Assembly: GCA_963842355.1 (NCBI GenBank)
Contig: CAWJGC010000017.1
Coordinates: 248,001 to 312,000, forward strand
DNA: 64,000 nucleotides
Direction of reading: 5' to 3'
Source: JASHPR01 sp963842355
Lineage (GTDB): Bacteria; Actinomycetota; Actinomycetes; Streptosporangiales; Streptosporangiaceae
The notes beneath the pieces were generated by a model. That model made no database searches. It was not told where the DNA came from and worked only from the letters and a program-made list of their open reading frames with translations. The position numbers were made by a program, and so were the translations under genes. This document shows positions 17,831-25,892 of this stretch, in pieces. How positions within the stretch are numbered: position 1 is the first letter of the stretch; every line of letters begins with the position of its first letter.

Positions 17831-18883
17831 GTGACTCAGGGGTATCCGCCCCGCCGGTCCGCGCGGCTGCCCGCCAGCGGCCGCGGCGGACACTCGGGCG
17901 ATCAGGGACGGCCCGGCCGCCCGGACCGGTCCGCCCGGTCGCGCCCGGACCGCCTGGACGACCGGGACGTCTTCAGCGACGACCTCGGCGAGGAGCCGCC
18001 ACCGTGGGCCGGGCTCGGTATCTACCCCGCCGGGCCGGGCCGCAGGGAGCGCCGGCCCCCGGACACGGAGTGGGCTGACGCCCGCCGGTCCGCTCCGTCG
18101 TCACCGGACTGGGCCGCGCCGCCCGACGCCGGCGAGGCGCGGCCGCCGGAAGAGCCGCCGGGAGAAGGGCCCGACCGGAGCCAGGGCCGCCGGGCCGCCG
18201 CCCGGGCCAGGAAGTCCCGGCGCCGGCTGGTCGCCGGGAGTGGCGTGGTCGTGGTCGTGGCCGTGGTGGTGCTGGCCATCCTCGGGAAGCTGCCGTGGCC
18301 AGGCGGATCGTCGCCGTCCGCTTCCAGCGGGCTGGTGACGACATTCCAGCCGGGCGAGTTCCGTTCCGTGCCGAACGCTTGTCACGCGGTCAGCGCGGCC
18401 ACGCTGGCCCAGTATCTTCCCGGCAAGGTGTCGCAGGTCGCCCAGGGCCTGAGCGCTACCCAGAGCCAGTGCACCTGGACCCTCGACGCCCGGCCCGATT
18501 TCCGGGTGCTCACCGTGACCAGCCAGGCGTTCACGCCGAGCCTGCTGGCCAGCGGGGACGGCAGTGCCACGTTCAGCGCGATCGACGCCTACAACCAGCA
18601 GCTACAGGCGCTGCTCAATCCGCCCAAGGCCAGCAAGCTGCCCAAGGCCCAGCTGGGCGCGGCGGTCGGACTCGGCCACGACGCGTTCACCGCCCTGCAG
18701 GCCTTCCACGTCGGCGGGGCCATCACAGACGAGGTCACCGTGGTGGTCCGCGACCGCAACGCGCTGATCACCGTGACGATGCAGGGCCAGCAGCGCGGCG
18801 GCGGCTTCGGGCCGGTCCCGGTGGCCACGCTGCGAGCCGGAGCGCTCGCCGCCGCGCACGAGGTGCTCGCCGGGATTCGCTGA
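17831..18883 (+). CDS. Single-pass membrane protein with extracellular two-Cys domain
   Basis: I do not recognise a named family with certainty; the exterior part is reminiscent of DUF3558-like actinobacterial proteins. The 350-residue product has a Pro/Arg/Gly-rich cytoplasmic region (1-130), one transmembrane helix (about 136-155, VVVVVAVVVLAILG), then a roughly 185-residue outer domain with two Cys (NACHAV and SQCTWTL) that could form a disulfide. The GTG at 17831 has GGAGG eight bases upstream and is preferred over the GTG at 17762. It sits inside the t6A gene run, between tsaE and tsaB, which is unusual; no t6A link is implied. Confidence 0.75.
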   Translation: MTQGYPPRRSARLPASGRGGHSGDQGRPGRPDRSARSRPDRLDDRDVFSDDLGEEPPPWAGLGIYPAGPGRRERRPPDTEWADARRSAPSSPDWAAPPDAGEARPPEEPPGEGPDRSQGRRAAARARKSRRRLVAGSGVVVVVAVVVLAILGKLPWPGGSSPSASSGLVTTFQPGEFRSVPNACHAVSAATLAQYLPGKVSQVAQGLSATQSQCTWTLDARPDFRVLTVTSQAFTPSLLASGDGSATFSAIDAYNQQLQALLNPPKASKLPKAQLGAAVGLGHDAFTALQAFHVGGAITDEVTVVVRDRNALITVTMQGQQRGGGFGPVPVATLRAGALAAAHEVLAGIR

Positions 18884-18940
18884 GCCGCCGGCGCCCGGCG
18901 GCGGCGCAACCGGTCGCTGCGTGACCTACGCTGGTCAACC

Positions 18941-19624
18941 GTGCTGGTGCTCGCGTTCGATACCGCTACCTCGGCGGTGACGGTCGCCCTGCACGACGGT
19001 AAGCGCGCCCTGGCCAGCCAGACCGCGGTCGGCGCCCGCAGGCACGGCGAACTGCTGGCCGCGCTGATCGGCCGGGTGCTTGCGGCCGGCGGCCGGGAAG
19101 CCGCCGATCTGGAGGCGATCGCCGTCGGGACCGGCCCCGGCCCGTACACCGGCCTGCGGGCCGGCCTGGTCACCGCGCGGGTGCTCGCCAGCGCGCTGCG
19201 CGTTCCGGCCGTGGGCGTATGCACCCTCGACGTGATCGCGCGCGCCGCGGCCCCGGCGGCGGACGGGCGGGAGTTCATCGTCGCCACCGACGCGCGGCGC
19301 AAGGAGGTGTACTGGGCGCGGTACGCGCCCAGCGGGCAGCGCATCGGCGACCCAGGGGTTGGCCCTCCCGACGCGATAGCCTCGGCCAGCGGGGGTCCGG
19401 CCGGGATCGGCGCGCCGGGCCCGGTCGCGGGCGAGGGGCCGGACCTCTATCCGGTGCTGGCCGCGTGCCCGCTTCCGCCGCGTTACCCCGACGCGGTGCG
19501 GCTCGCGGAGATCGCCGTGCAGCGCCTGGCGGAGCAACCGGCCCCCGGACCGCCGGAGCCGCTGTACCTGCGCAGGCCCGACGCCCGGGAACCGGGCCAG
19601 CCCAAGCGGGTCACCCCCTCATGA
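18941..19624 (+). CDS. tsaB: tRNA t6A biosynthesis protein TsaB
   Basis: The 227-residue ASKHA-fold protein has the N-terminal LAFDTATSAVTVAL phosphate-binding strand, RRHGELL, and the signature GTGPGPYTGLRAGL. It is the scaffold partner of TsaD. The GTG start at 18941 is preceded by a -10-like TACGCT (18927-18932) only eight bases upstream, so the transcript may be almost leaderless. The stop overlaps the rimI start by four bases (ATGA). Confidence 0.95.
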   Translation: MLVLAFDTATSAVTVALHDGKRALASQTAVGARRHGELLAALIGRVLAAGGREAADLEAIAVGTGPGPYTGLRAGLVTARVLASALRVPAVGVCTLDVIARAAAPAADGREFIVATDARRKEVYWARYAPSGQRIGDPGVGPPDAIASASGGPAGIGAPGPVAGEGPDLYPVLAACPLPPRYPDAVRLAEIAVQRLAEQPAPGPPEPLYLRRPDAREPGQPKRVTPS

Positions 19625-19697
19625 GCGAGCCGGAGGGGCGCGGCGCCGCCAGTGAAGGGGATGGGGAGGTGGGCGGGGAGCGAGGGACGGGCCGGTT
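19621..19697. repeat. Dispersed G-rich repeat forming the rimI 5-prime end
   Basis: The stretch beginning ATGAGCGAGCC, then GGCGCCGCCAGTGAAGGGG, ATGGGGAGG and GGGCGGGGAGCGAGGGACGGG recurs nearly base for base at 63681-63750. Here the reading frame passes through it; in the other copy it stops after ten codons. Confidence 0.85.
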
Positions 19698-20148
19698 GCT
19701 GCGCACGATGACGTCGGCCGACATCGAGGCCGTGCTCGGGCTGGAGCACGACCTGTTCGGCGAGGAGGCGTGGTCCAGGCAGATGCTGGAGGGCGAGCTT
19801 GCGGAGCAGCAGCGCAGCCGTTACTACCTGGTCGCCGACGACGGCCTGGTCAGGGGCTACGCCGGGCTCATGGTGGCCACGGCCCAGGCCGACGTGCTGA
19901 CGATCGCGGTCGCCGCCGACCGCTGGGGGCAGGGAACCGGCTCGGCCCTCCTGGAGGCGCTGCTGGCCGAAGCGGCCCGGCGCGGATGCACGGAGGTCTT
20001 CCTGGAGGTGCGCACCGACAACATCCGGGCTCAGCGGCTGTATCGCAGGTACGGATTCGCCGAGATCGGGATCAGGAAAGGCTACTACCAGCCATCGGGC
20101 GCCGACGCCCTGGTCATGCGGCGCGACAGGCCCGGCGGCCGGCGGTGA
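19621..20148 (+). CDS. rimI: Ribosomal protein S18 alanine N-acetyltransferase RimI
   Basis: The 175-residue GNAT enzyme has the acetyl-CoA loop DRWGQGTGSALLEALL and the RimI-typical EVFLEVRTDNIRAQRLYRRYGF and YYQPSGADALVM. It acetylates the N-terminus of S18. The first about 25 residues (MSEPEGRGAASEGDGEVGG) do not look like GNAT sequence and are encoded by a dispersed G-rich repeat. An internal start such as the ATG of RTMTSADIEA is possible. It overlaps tsaB upstream and tsaD downstream by four bases each. Confidence 0.93.
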   Translation: MSEPEGRGAASEGDGEVGGERGTGRLLRTMTSADIEAVLGLEHDLFGEEAWSRQMLEGELAEQQRSRYYLVADDGLVRGYAGLMVATAQADVLTIAVAADRWGQGTGSALLEALLAEAARRGCTEVFLEVRTDNIRAQRLYRRYGFAEIGIRKGYYQPSGADALVMRRDRPGGRR

Positions 20149-21176
20149 CCGCCCCGTTGGTTCTCGGCATCGAGACCTCGTGCGACGAGACCGGAGCGGG
20201 GCTGGTCCGCGGGCACGATCTGCTCGCCGACGCCGTGGCGTCCAGTGTGGACGAGCACGCCAGGTTCGGCGGCGTGGTCCCCGAGGTGGCCAGCCGGGCC
20301 CACCTGGAGGCGATGGTCCCCGCCGTGGACCGGGCCCTGGCTACGGCCGGGGCCACGCTGGCCGACGTGGACGCGATCGCGGTCACCGCGGGCCCGGGTC
20401 TGGCCGGGGCGCTGCTGGTCGGGGTCTGCGCGGCCAAGGCCTACTCCCTCGCCCTCGGCAAGCCGCTGTACGGGGTCAATCACCTCGCCGCGCACATCGC
20501 CGTGGACCAGCTCGAGCACGGCCCGCTGGCCGTTCCGGCCGTGGCCCTTCTGGTCTCCGGCGGGCACTCCTCGCTGCTGCTGCTCGAGGACCTGGCCGGT
20601 CACCTGAAGCCGCTCGGGGCCACGATCGACGACGCCGCGGGTGAGGCCTACGACAAGGTGGCCAGGCTGCTCGGGCTGCCGTTCCCCGGCGGGCCGCCGA
20701 TCGACGCGGCGGCGTCCGCCGGCGACCCGGCCGCGATCGGGTTCCCCCGGGGGAAGTACCGCGACCAGACCTTCGACTTCTCTTTCTCCGGGCTGAAGAC
20801 CGCGGTGGCGCGCTGGGTCGAGGCCCGCGAGGCGGCCGGGCTGGCCGTGCCGGTGGCCGACGTCGCCGCGTCGTTCCAGGAGGCGGTCGCCGACGTGCTG
20901 ACCCGCAAGGCGGTGGACGCCTGCCGGGCCAGCGGCGTCGACCAGCTGGTGATCGGCGGCGGGGTGGCGGCCAACTCGCGGCTGCGGGCGCTGGCCCAGC
21001 AGCGCTGCGAGGCGGCGCGGATCCGGCTGCGGGTGCCCCGGCCCGGGCTGTGCACGGACAACGGGGCGATGGTGGCCGCGCTGGGCGCCGAGCTGCTGGC
21101 CCGGGACGTGCCGCCGTCCTCGCCGGAGTTCCCCGCGGACTCCGCGATGCCGGTGACGAGCGTGGTAGCGGCCTGA
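20145..21176 (+). CDS. tsaD: tRNA threonylcarbamoyladenosine transferase TsaD
   Basis: The 343-residue catalytic subunit of t6A synthesis. It has the N-terminal LGIETSCDETGAGLV, the metal-binding His pair in VNHLAAHIA, VSGGHSSLL, DDAAGEAYDKVARLLGL, FSFSGLKTAV and the C-terminal IGGGVAANSRLR. Start GTG at 20145 overlaps the rimI stop (GTGA). It transfers the threonylcarbamoyl group from the adenylate to A37. Confidence 0.97.
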   Translation: MTAPLVLGIETSCDETGAGLVRGHDLLADAVASSVDEHARFGGVVPEVASRAHLEAMVPAVDRALATAGATLADVDAIAVTAGPGLAGALLVGVCAAKAYSLALGKPLYGVNHLAAHIAVDQLEHGPLAVPAVALLVSGGHSSLLLLEDLAGHLKPLGATIDDAAGEAYDKVARLLGLPFPGGPPIDAAASAGDPAAIGFPRGKYRDQTFDFSFSGLKTAVARWVEAREAAGLAVPVADVAASFQEAVADVLTRKAVDACRASGVDQLVIGGGVAANSRLRALAQQRCEAARIRLRVPRPGLCTDNGAMVAALGAELLARDVPPSSPEFPADSAMPVTSVVAA

Positions 21177-21201
21177 GCGGGCGCTCGTCAGCTCGCTCGA
21201 G

Positions 21202-21230
21202 TTGACGGAGCCTGCCGATGCGGATACTGT
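21202..21230 (+). promoter_or_regulatory. groES promoter
   Basis: TTGACG (21202-21207) and TACTGT (21225-21230) are separated by 17 bases. The CIRCE element begins seven bases later, so it overlaps the expected transcription start. Confidence 0.7.
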
Positions 21231-21236
21231 TCGGAA

Positions 21237-21263
21237 CTGGCACTCACTAGTGTAGAGTGCTAA
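21237..21263. promoter_or_regulatory. CIRCE element (HrcA operator)
   Basis: CTGGCACTC-N9-GAGTGCTAA differs from the consensus TTAGCACTC-N9-GAGTGCTAA only in the outer left arm. HrcA bound here would repress groES-groEL until heat shock. Confidence 0.93.
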
Positions 21264-21360
21264 CGCGACGAGGTTGGTCTGGCACCCGCGACGACAGGCC
21301 GCCATGGTCGCCTCTCTAGTCATTTCACAGCTAGCCCTTTCCGGAGGGGGAGGTCAGATC

Positions 21361-21672
21361 GTGACGACCGCCACCAAGGTTGTTCTCAAGCCGCTCGAAG
21401 ACCGGATCGTGGTGCGCCCGCTCGAAGCCGAGCAGACCACCGCGTCCGGCCTGGTCATCCCGGACACCGCCAAGGAGAAGCCCCAGGAGGGCGAGGTCTT
21501 GGCGGTCGGCCCCGGCCGGTTCGATGACGCTGGCGCCAAGCGCGTCCCGATGGACGTCAAGGTCGGCGACATCGTGCTCTACAGCAAGTACGGCGGCACC
21601 GAGGTCAAGTACACGGGCGAGGAGTACCTCGTGCTCTCCGCCCGCGATGTGCTGGCCATCATCGAGAAGTAG
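21361..21672 (+). CDS. groES: Co-chaperonin GroES
   Basis: The 103-residue protein shows the GroES fold signature: VVLKPLEDRIVVRPLEAEQTTASGLVIPD (in two parts), the mobile-loop region, VGDIVLYSKYGGTEVKY and ARDVLAIIEK. It caps GroEL. The GTG at 21361 follows GGAGGGGGAGG; the ATG upstream at 21301 lies in leader sequence. It is transcribed from a CIRCE-controlled promoter with groEL 124 bases downstream. Confidence 0.97.
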   Translation: MTTATKVVLKPLEDRIVVRPLEAEQTTASGLVIPDTAKEKPQEGEVLAVGPGRFDDAGAKRVPMDVKVGDIVLYSKYGGTEVKYTGEEYLVLSARDVLAIIEK

Positions 21673-21796
21673 CAAGCGGGTCAACCCGTGGACGCTGCCC
21701 GCGTCCAGCACCGCCCCGGGCCGGCCGACCGGCGGCCCGGGGCGGTGTCATGAAACAGCGGCAAGCCAATCCCGAAACATGAGTCTGAGGTAATCC

Positions 21797-23413
21797 ATGG
21801 CCAAGAGCTTGGAGTTCGACGAGGACGCGCGGCGGGCGCTGGAGCGCGGTGTCAACCGCCTCGCGGACGCCGTCAAGGTGACGCTGGGCCCCAAGGGCCG
21901 CAACGTGGTCATCGACAAGAAGTGGGGTGCTCCCACCATCACCAACGACGGCGTGACCGTCGCCCGCGAGATTGAGCTGGAGGACCCGCAGGAGAACCTG
22001 GGCGCTCAGCTCGCCAAGGAGGTCGCGACCAAGACGAACGACGTCGCCGGCGACGGCACCACGACGGCGACCGTGCTGGCGCAGGCGATGGTCCACGAGG
22101 GGCTGCGTTCGGTCAGCGCCGGGGCCAACCCGATGGCGCTCAAGCGCGGGATCGACGCCGCGGCCGCCATGGTATCGGAGACCCTGCTCAAGTCCGCCCG
22201 CGAGGTGGAGGAGCAGAGCGAGATCGCCAACGTCGCCACGGTCTCGGCGCAGGACAGCAAGATCGGCGCCATCATCGCCGAGGCGTTCGACAAGGTCGGC
22301 AAGGACGGCGTGATCACCGTCGAGGAGTCGCCCACGATGGGACTCGAGATCGAGTTCACCGAGGGCATGCAGTTCGACAAGGGCTACATCTCCGCGTACT
22401 TCATCACCGACCAGGACCGGATGGAGGCCGTCCTCGAGGACGTCCACATCCTGCTGCACGGCGGCAAGATCTCGTCGATGGCGGATTTCCTGCCGCTGCT
22501 CGAGCAGGTCGCGCAGGCCAAGAGGCCGCTGCTGGTGATCGCCGAGGACGTGGACGGCGAGGCGCTGTCGACCCTGGTCGTCAACAAGATCCGCGGGCTG
22601 CTGTCCGTGGTCGCGGTCAAGGCACCCGGCTTCGGCGACCGGCGGAAGGCGATGCTTGAGGACATGGCCGTGCTGACCGGCGGCCAGGTGATCAGCGAGG
22701 AGGTCGGCCTCAAGCTGGACCTCGTCGGCCTGGACGCGCTGGGGCACGCCCGCCGGGTCGTGGTGACCAAGGACACCACGACGATCGTCGACGGGGACGG
22801 CGAGCAGTCAGCGATCGAGGACAGGATCCGCCAGCTTCGCGCGGAGATCGAGAACTCGGACTCCGACTGGGACCGCGAGAAGCTGCAGGAGCGGGTGGCC
22901 AAGCTGTCCGGCGGCGTTTGCGTGCTGCGGGTCGGCGCGGCGACCGAGGTGGAACTGAAGGAGAAGAAGCACCGGCTGGAGGACGCGATCTCAGCGACGC
23001 GGGCCGCCATCGAGGAGGGCATCATCGGCGGCGGCGGAAGCGCGCTCGTGCAGATCGCGGCCGGCCTCGGTGACCTGGGGAAGACCGGTGACGAGGCGAC
23101 GGGCGTCGCCGTCGTGCGCCGCGCGCTCGAGGCCCCGTGCCGCTGGATCGCGCAGAACGCAGGCGCCGAGGGCGGCGTGGTGGTCGCGGCCGTCGCTGAC
23201 CTCCCCGCCGGCCACGGGTACAACGCCGCCACCGGCGAGTACGGCGACCTGATGGCGCAGGGCGTCATCGACCCGGTCAAGGTGACCCGCTCCGCGGTCC
23301 AGAACGCGGCGTCCATCGCCGGGATGCTGCTGACCACGGAGGTCCTCGTCACCGAAAAGCCGGAGCCCGAGGCCGCCGCGGCCGACGGCCACGGTCACGG
23401 GCACGGTCACTGA
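21797..23413 (+). CDS. groEL: Chaperonin GroEL with His-rich C-terminus (GroEL1 type)
   Basis: The 538-residue chaperonin has LGPKGRNVVIDKKWGAP, the ATP-binding VAGDGTTTATVLAQ, and EEGIIGGGGSAL near the C-terminus. It ends GHGHGHGH instead of the Gly-Met repeat. In actinomycetes with two groEL genes the copy beside groES has this His-rich end (GroEL1, specialised in mycobacteria); a second groEL with a GGM tail is expected elsewhere. A strong terminator follows. Confidence 0.97.
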   Translation: MAKSLEFDEDARRALERGVNRLADAVKVTLGPKGRNVVIDKKWGAPTITNDGVTVAREIELEDPQENLGAQLAKEVATKTNDVAGDGTTTATVLAQAMVHEGLRSVSAGANPMALKRGIDAAAAMVSETLLKSAREVEEQSEIANVATVSAQDSKIGAIIAEAFDKVGKDGVITVEESPTMGLEIEFTEGMQFDKGYISAYFITDQDRMEAVLEDVHILLHGGKISSMADFLPLLEQVAQAKRPLLVIAEDVDGEALSTLVVNKIRGLLSVVAVKAPGFGDRRKAMLEDMAVLTGGQVISEEVGLKLDLVGLDALGHARRVVVTKDTTTIVDGDGEQSAIEDRIRQLRAEIENSDSDWDREKLQERVAKLSGGVCVLRVGAATEVELKEKKHRLEDAISATRAAIEEGIIGGGGSALVQIAAGLGDLGKTGDEATGVAVVRRALEAPCRWIAQNAGAEGGVVVAAVADLPAGHGYNAATGEYGDLMAQGVIDPVKVTRSAVQNAASIAGMLLTTEVLVTEKPEPEAAAADGHGHGHGH

Positions 23414-23446
23414 CCCCGGCCCGCTAACCCGCTGGCGCAAGCGAAT

Positions 23447-23490
23447 GCCCCGGCGGTCACGCTCTCGGGCGTGACCGCCGGGGCTCTTTT
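23447..23490 (+). terminator. Rho-independent terminator of groES-groEL
   Basis: A perfect 16-base stem (arms 23447-23462 and 23469-23484, beginning GCCCCGGCGGTCACGC) with a six-base loop TCTCGG is followed by TCTTTT. Confidence 0.93.
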
Positions 23491-23529
23491 GGCCCGGGGG
23501 GCGACCCCCGGAACCCCCGCGTGCCCCCG

Positions 23530-23596
23530 CCCGCCTCCCCTTCCCCCTTCATGGCCGGGCAGGCCGGCCGTCGCGGCTGGCACCGGCTTCGCCGGG
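23530..23596. repeat. Dispersed GC-rich intergenic repeat, copy 2
   Basis: Nearly identical to 3970-4036, including CTTCATGGCCGG and CAGGCCGGCCGTCGCGGCTGG. The parts flanking it (CCCGGAACCCCCGCGTGCC) occur twice here, at about 23506 and 23615, so the element sits between short direct repeats. Confidence 0.75.
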
Positions 23597-23674
23597 CTGG
23601 CCCGGGGGACGACTCCCGGAACCCCCGCGTGCCATCCGCTCGGGTCGGCGGGCCCGAGCGGATGGCACGGCGGG

Positions 23675-25588
23675 TTACTTGACGAAGTACCAGTTCTCCG
23701 GGTTGATGGTGAGCGTCGGGTTCATCGGGAGGGCACCCCGCAGGTCGGTGGAGACCTCGCTGAGCTGGTAGGGGCCGTTCGGCTGCCATTGCAGCGGCAG
23801 CTGCCTGGCCAGGTAGTCCTGCCAGCTGTACAGCGGCTGCAGGTTGCTGTTGGTCAGCGTCTGGTTGATCATCGCGTCGTTGGCCGGGTTGCTGTACCCG
23901 GAGGCGTTGGCCAGCGAGCCGGTCGTGAACAGCGTCTCGCCGCTCGGGTAGTAGTCCGGCGCGAACGACCAGCCCAGGCCCCAGTCGGCCATGTCCCAGT
24001 TGCACGGGATCTTGGCCGCCACGCAGTTGCCCGCGCCCAGCGCGATCACCTGGTTGAACGGCTTGGGCGACAGACCCAGCTTGACCCCGATCGACCCCAC
24101 GTTGGACTGCAGCTGCGTCATCTCCGACGCGACCCAGGAGAGCCCGGTCGCGTAGACCATATTGAAGGTCAGGCTGCTGCCGGCCGTGACCCCCGCGCCG
24201 CAGTCGCCGGCGGCCGTGCCCGGCTTGACGCAGGTGGACACCCCGTTCGGGACCACCTTCCAGCCGTTGCTGGCCAGCAGGCTCTTGGCCTTGGCCGGGT
24301 TGAACGGGAACGGGTCACCCGACTTCCCCTGGGGCGACAGGTAGTTGGTCGCCGGGAACGTGCCGACCGGGCCCACCGTGAGCTGCCCGTAGCCGCGCAG
24401 CGGCCCGGAGATCACCGCGGCCTGGTTCATCATGTAGGCCATGGCCTCGCGGAAGTACAGCTGCTTGAAGATCGCCGCGTGGTCGCCGTTGGTCGACTGG
24501 AGGTTGAGCGGGTAGTAGCTGATTCCCCAGCTGTACCAAGGCGCCAGCGTGTAGCCGTGGGACCCCAGCGGGTTGGTGCCCACCGCCGCGTTGAGGGGCT
24601 TGGCCGGGACGTCATTCTCCGGAACGTAGCCGAAGTTGATCTTGGTGGAGCCGCCCGGGGCTTGCAGCACGTTGTACTCGGCGGCGTCGGTGGTGAACGG
24701 CACCTCCTGGAACGCCGCCAGCTTCGGCTTGACCGGGCCGGAGTAGGACTTGTTCGGCACCATCGTGATGTGGCCGTCGGCGTTGAACGCGCTGAGCTTC
24801 CACGGCCCGTCCACGATGCTCCACAGCGGCGAGCCCACGTAGCTGCTGAGGGCCTTGGACTGGGCGTCCAGGTAGGCGTACACCTTCGCGCAGTCGCTGA
24901 CCGTGGTGGTGCAGCTGCTCGGCCCGGACGCGGTCCGGTCCCAGGCCGTGGGCATCGGGGTGATCTGGCTCAGCTCGTTGTACAGGAACCAGGTCGGCGA
25001 GAACGCCTTGTTCATGGTCATGGTCAGCTCGGTCGGGCTGACCGCCTTGATGTTCGACACGTTCGTCGGGAACCCGCCCGGCACGTCCGCGCCCCAGTCC
25101 TGCGGCACGGCCAGCATCATGTTGATCCAGAACATCACGTTCTGCGCGGTCACCTGGGTGCCGTTGGACCACAGGTAGTGCTTCAGCGTGATCGTCACGG
25201 TCCGGCCGCTGACCGTCGGCGGGTTGGCCAGGCTCAGCGACGGATTGAACGTCGGCTGGGTGCCGTTACCGAACCAGTACAGCGGCCGGTACAGCAGGTA
25301 ACCGAAGTCGTTCAGGTTGGTGATGCTGATGAAGGAGCTGCTGGTGAACGGGAAGATGTAGTTCGGCACGTCCGACGGCGGCTCGGCGAAGACGGCGGTG
25401 CCGCCCTGGACCGGTGTGCCGCCCGTCGCCGGGGTGCTGCTGCCGCTGCTGGTACAGCCGGCCGCGATGAGGGCCAGCGCAGCCGCGCCGACCGTCACCG
25501 CCAGCATCGTCCGGCCCGGTCGGAAGCTGGGTCTCGCCCAGCGGCGGTGGTGCCTTGGGTCCGCGCCCGCGGCGCGTGAATGTCTCAT
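23675..25588 (-). CDS. Solute-binding lipoprotein of a peptide-type ABC transporter (family 5)
   Basis: The 637-residue protein has a basic N-terminus, a hydrophobic segment and a lipobox LIAAGC with the lipidated Cys at residue 45. Then follows a family-5 extracellular binding domain (YLLYRPLYWF, LKHYLWSNGTQVTAQNVMFW, YFREAMAYMMNQ, WDMADWGLGW). It would bind an oligopeptide, or perhaps another solute, at the cell surface. The ATG at 25588 has AAGGA nearby and is preferred over the long upstream extension. No permease or ATPase gene is adjacent, so it is an orphan here. It is divergent from the SARP regulator 300 bases away, which may control it. Confidence 0.9.
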   Translation of the reverse strand: MRHSRAAGADPRHHRRWARPSFRPGRTMLAVTVGAAALALIAAGCTSSGSSTPATGGTPVQGGTAVFAEPPSDVPNYIFPFTSSSFISITNLNDFGYLLYRPLYWFGNGTQPTFNPSLSLANPPTVSGRTVTITLKHYLWSNGTQVTAQNVMFWINMMLAVPQDWGADVPGGFPTNVSNIKAVSPTELTMTMNKAFSPTWFLYNELSQITPMPTAWDRTASGPSSCTTTVSDCAKVYAYLDAQSKALSSYVGSPLWSIVDGPWKLSAFNADGHITMVPNKSYSGPVKPKLAAFQEVPFTTDAAEYNVLQAPGGSTKINFGYVPENDVPAKPLNAAVGTNPLGSHGYTLAPWYSWGISYYPLNLQSTNGDHAAIFKQLYFREAMAYMMNQAAVISGPLRGYGQLTVGPVGTFPATNYLSPQGKSGDPFPFNPAKAKSLLASNGWKVVPNGVSTCVKPGTAAGDCGAGVTAGSSLTFNMVYATGLSWVASEMTQLQSNVGSIGVKLGLSPKPFNQVIALGAGNCVAAKIPCNWDMADWGLGWSFAPDYYPSGETLFTTGSLANASGYSNPANDAMINQTLTNSNLQPLYSWQDYLARQLPLQWQPNGPYQLSEVSTDLRGALPMNPTLTINPENWYFVK

Positions 25589-25892
25589 ACTCCCGTTCCT
25601 TCTGCTCAAGGGGATTTGGGTCTCATCCGCCATCACGGACCGGTGGCGTCGCTTCTCAGCGTGGTTCGCCAGCGCCAGGGTCTTCTGGCGTTGGCAGTCG
25701 GCTATCCCTGGGCCAGCCTGCGCAGTGACGCTTGGCAGCCGCTTGGCGCGTGCTTGGCGGCCGGGCGGCAACAGGACGGTGACGACTGAGTCACGATGCA
25801 GCCCTGCTAGGGCGTTATGTCGAAAATATTCCAATACGGGACGTTACGATCAAGGTTCCGCCCGTAGCACCGCAGTTGGCTGAGGAGGCGGG

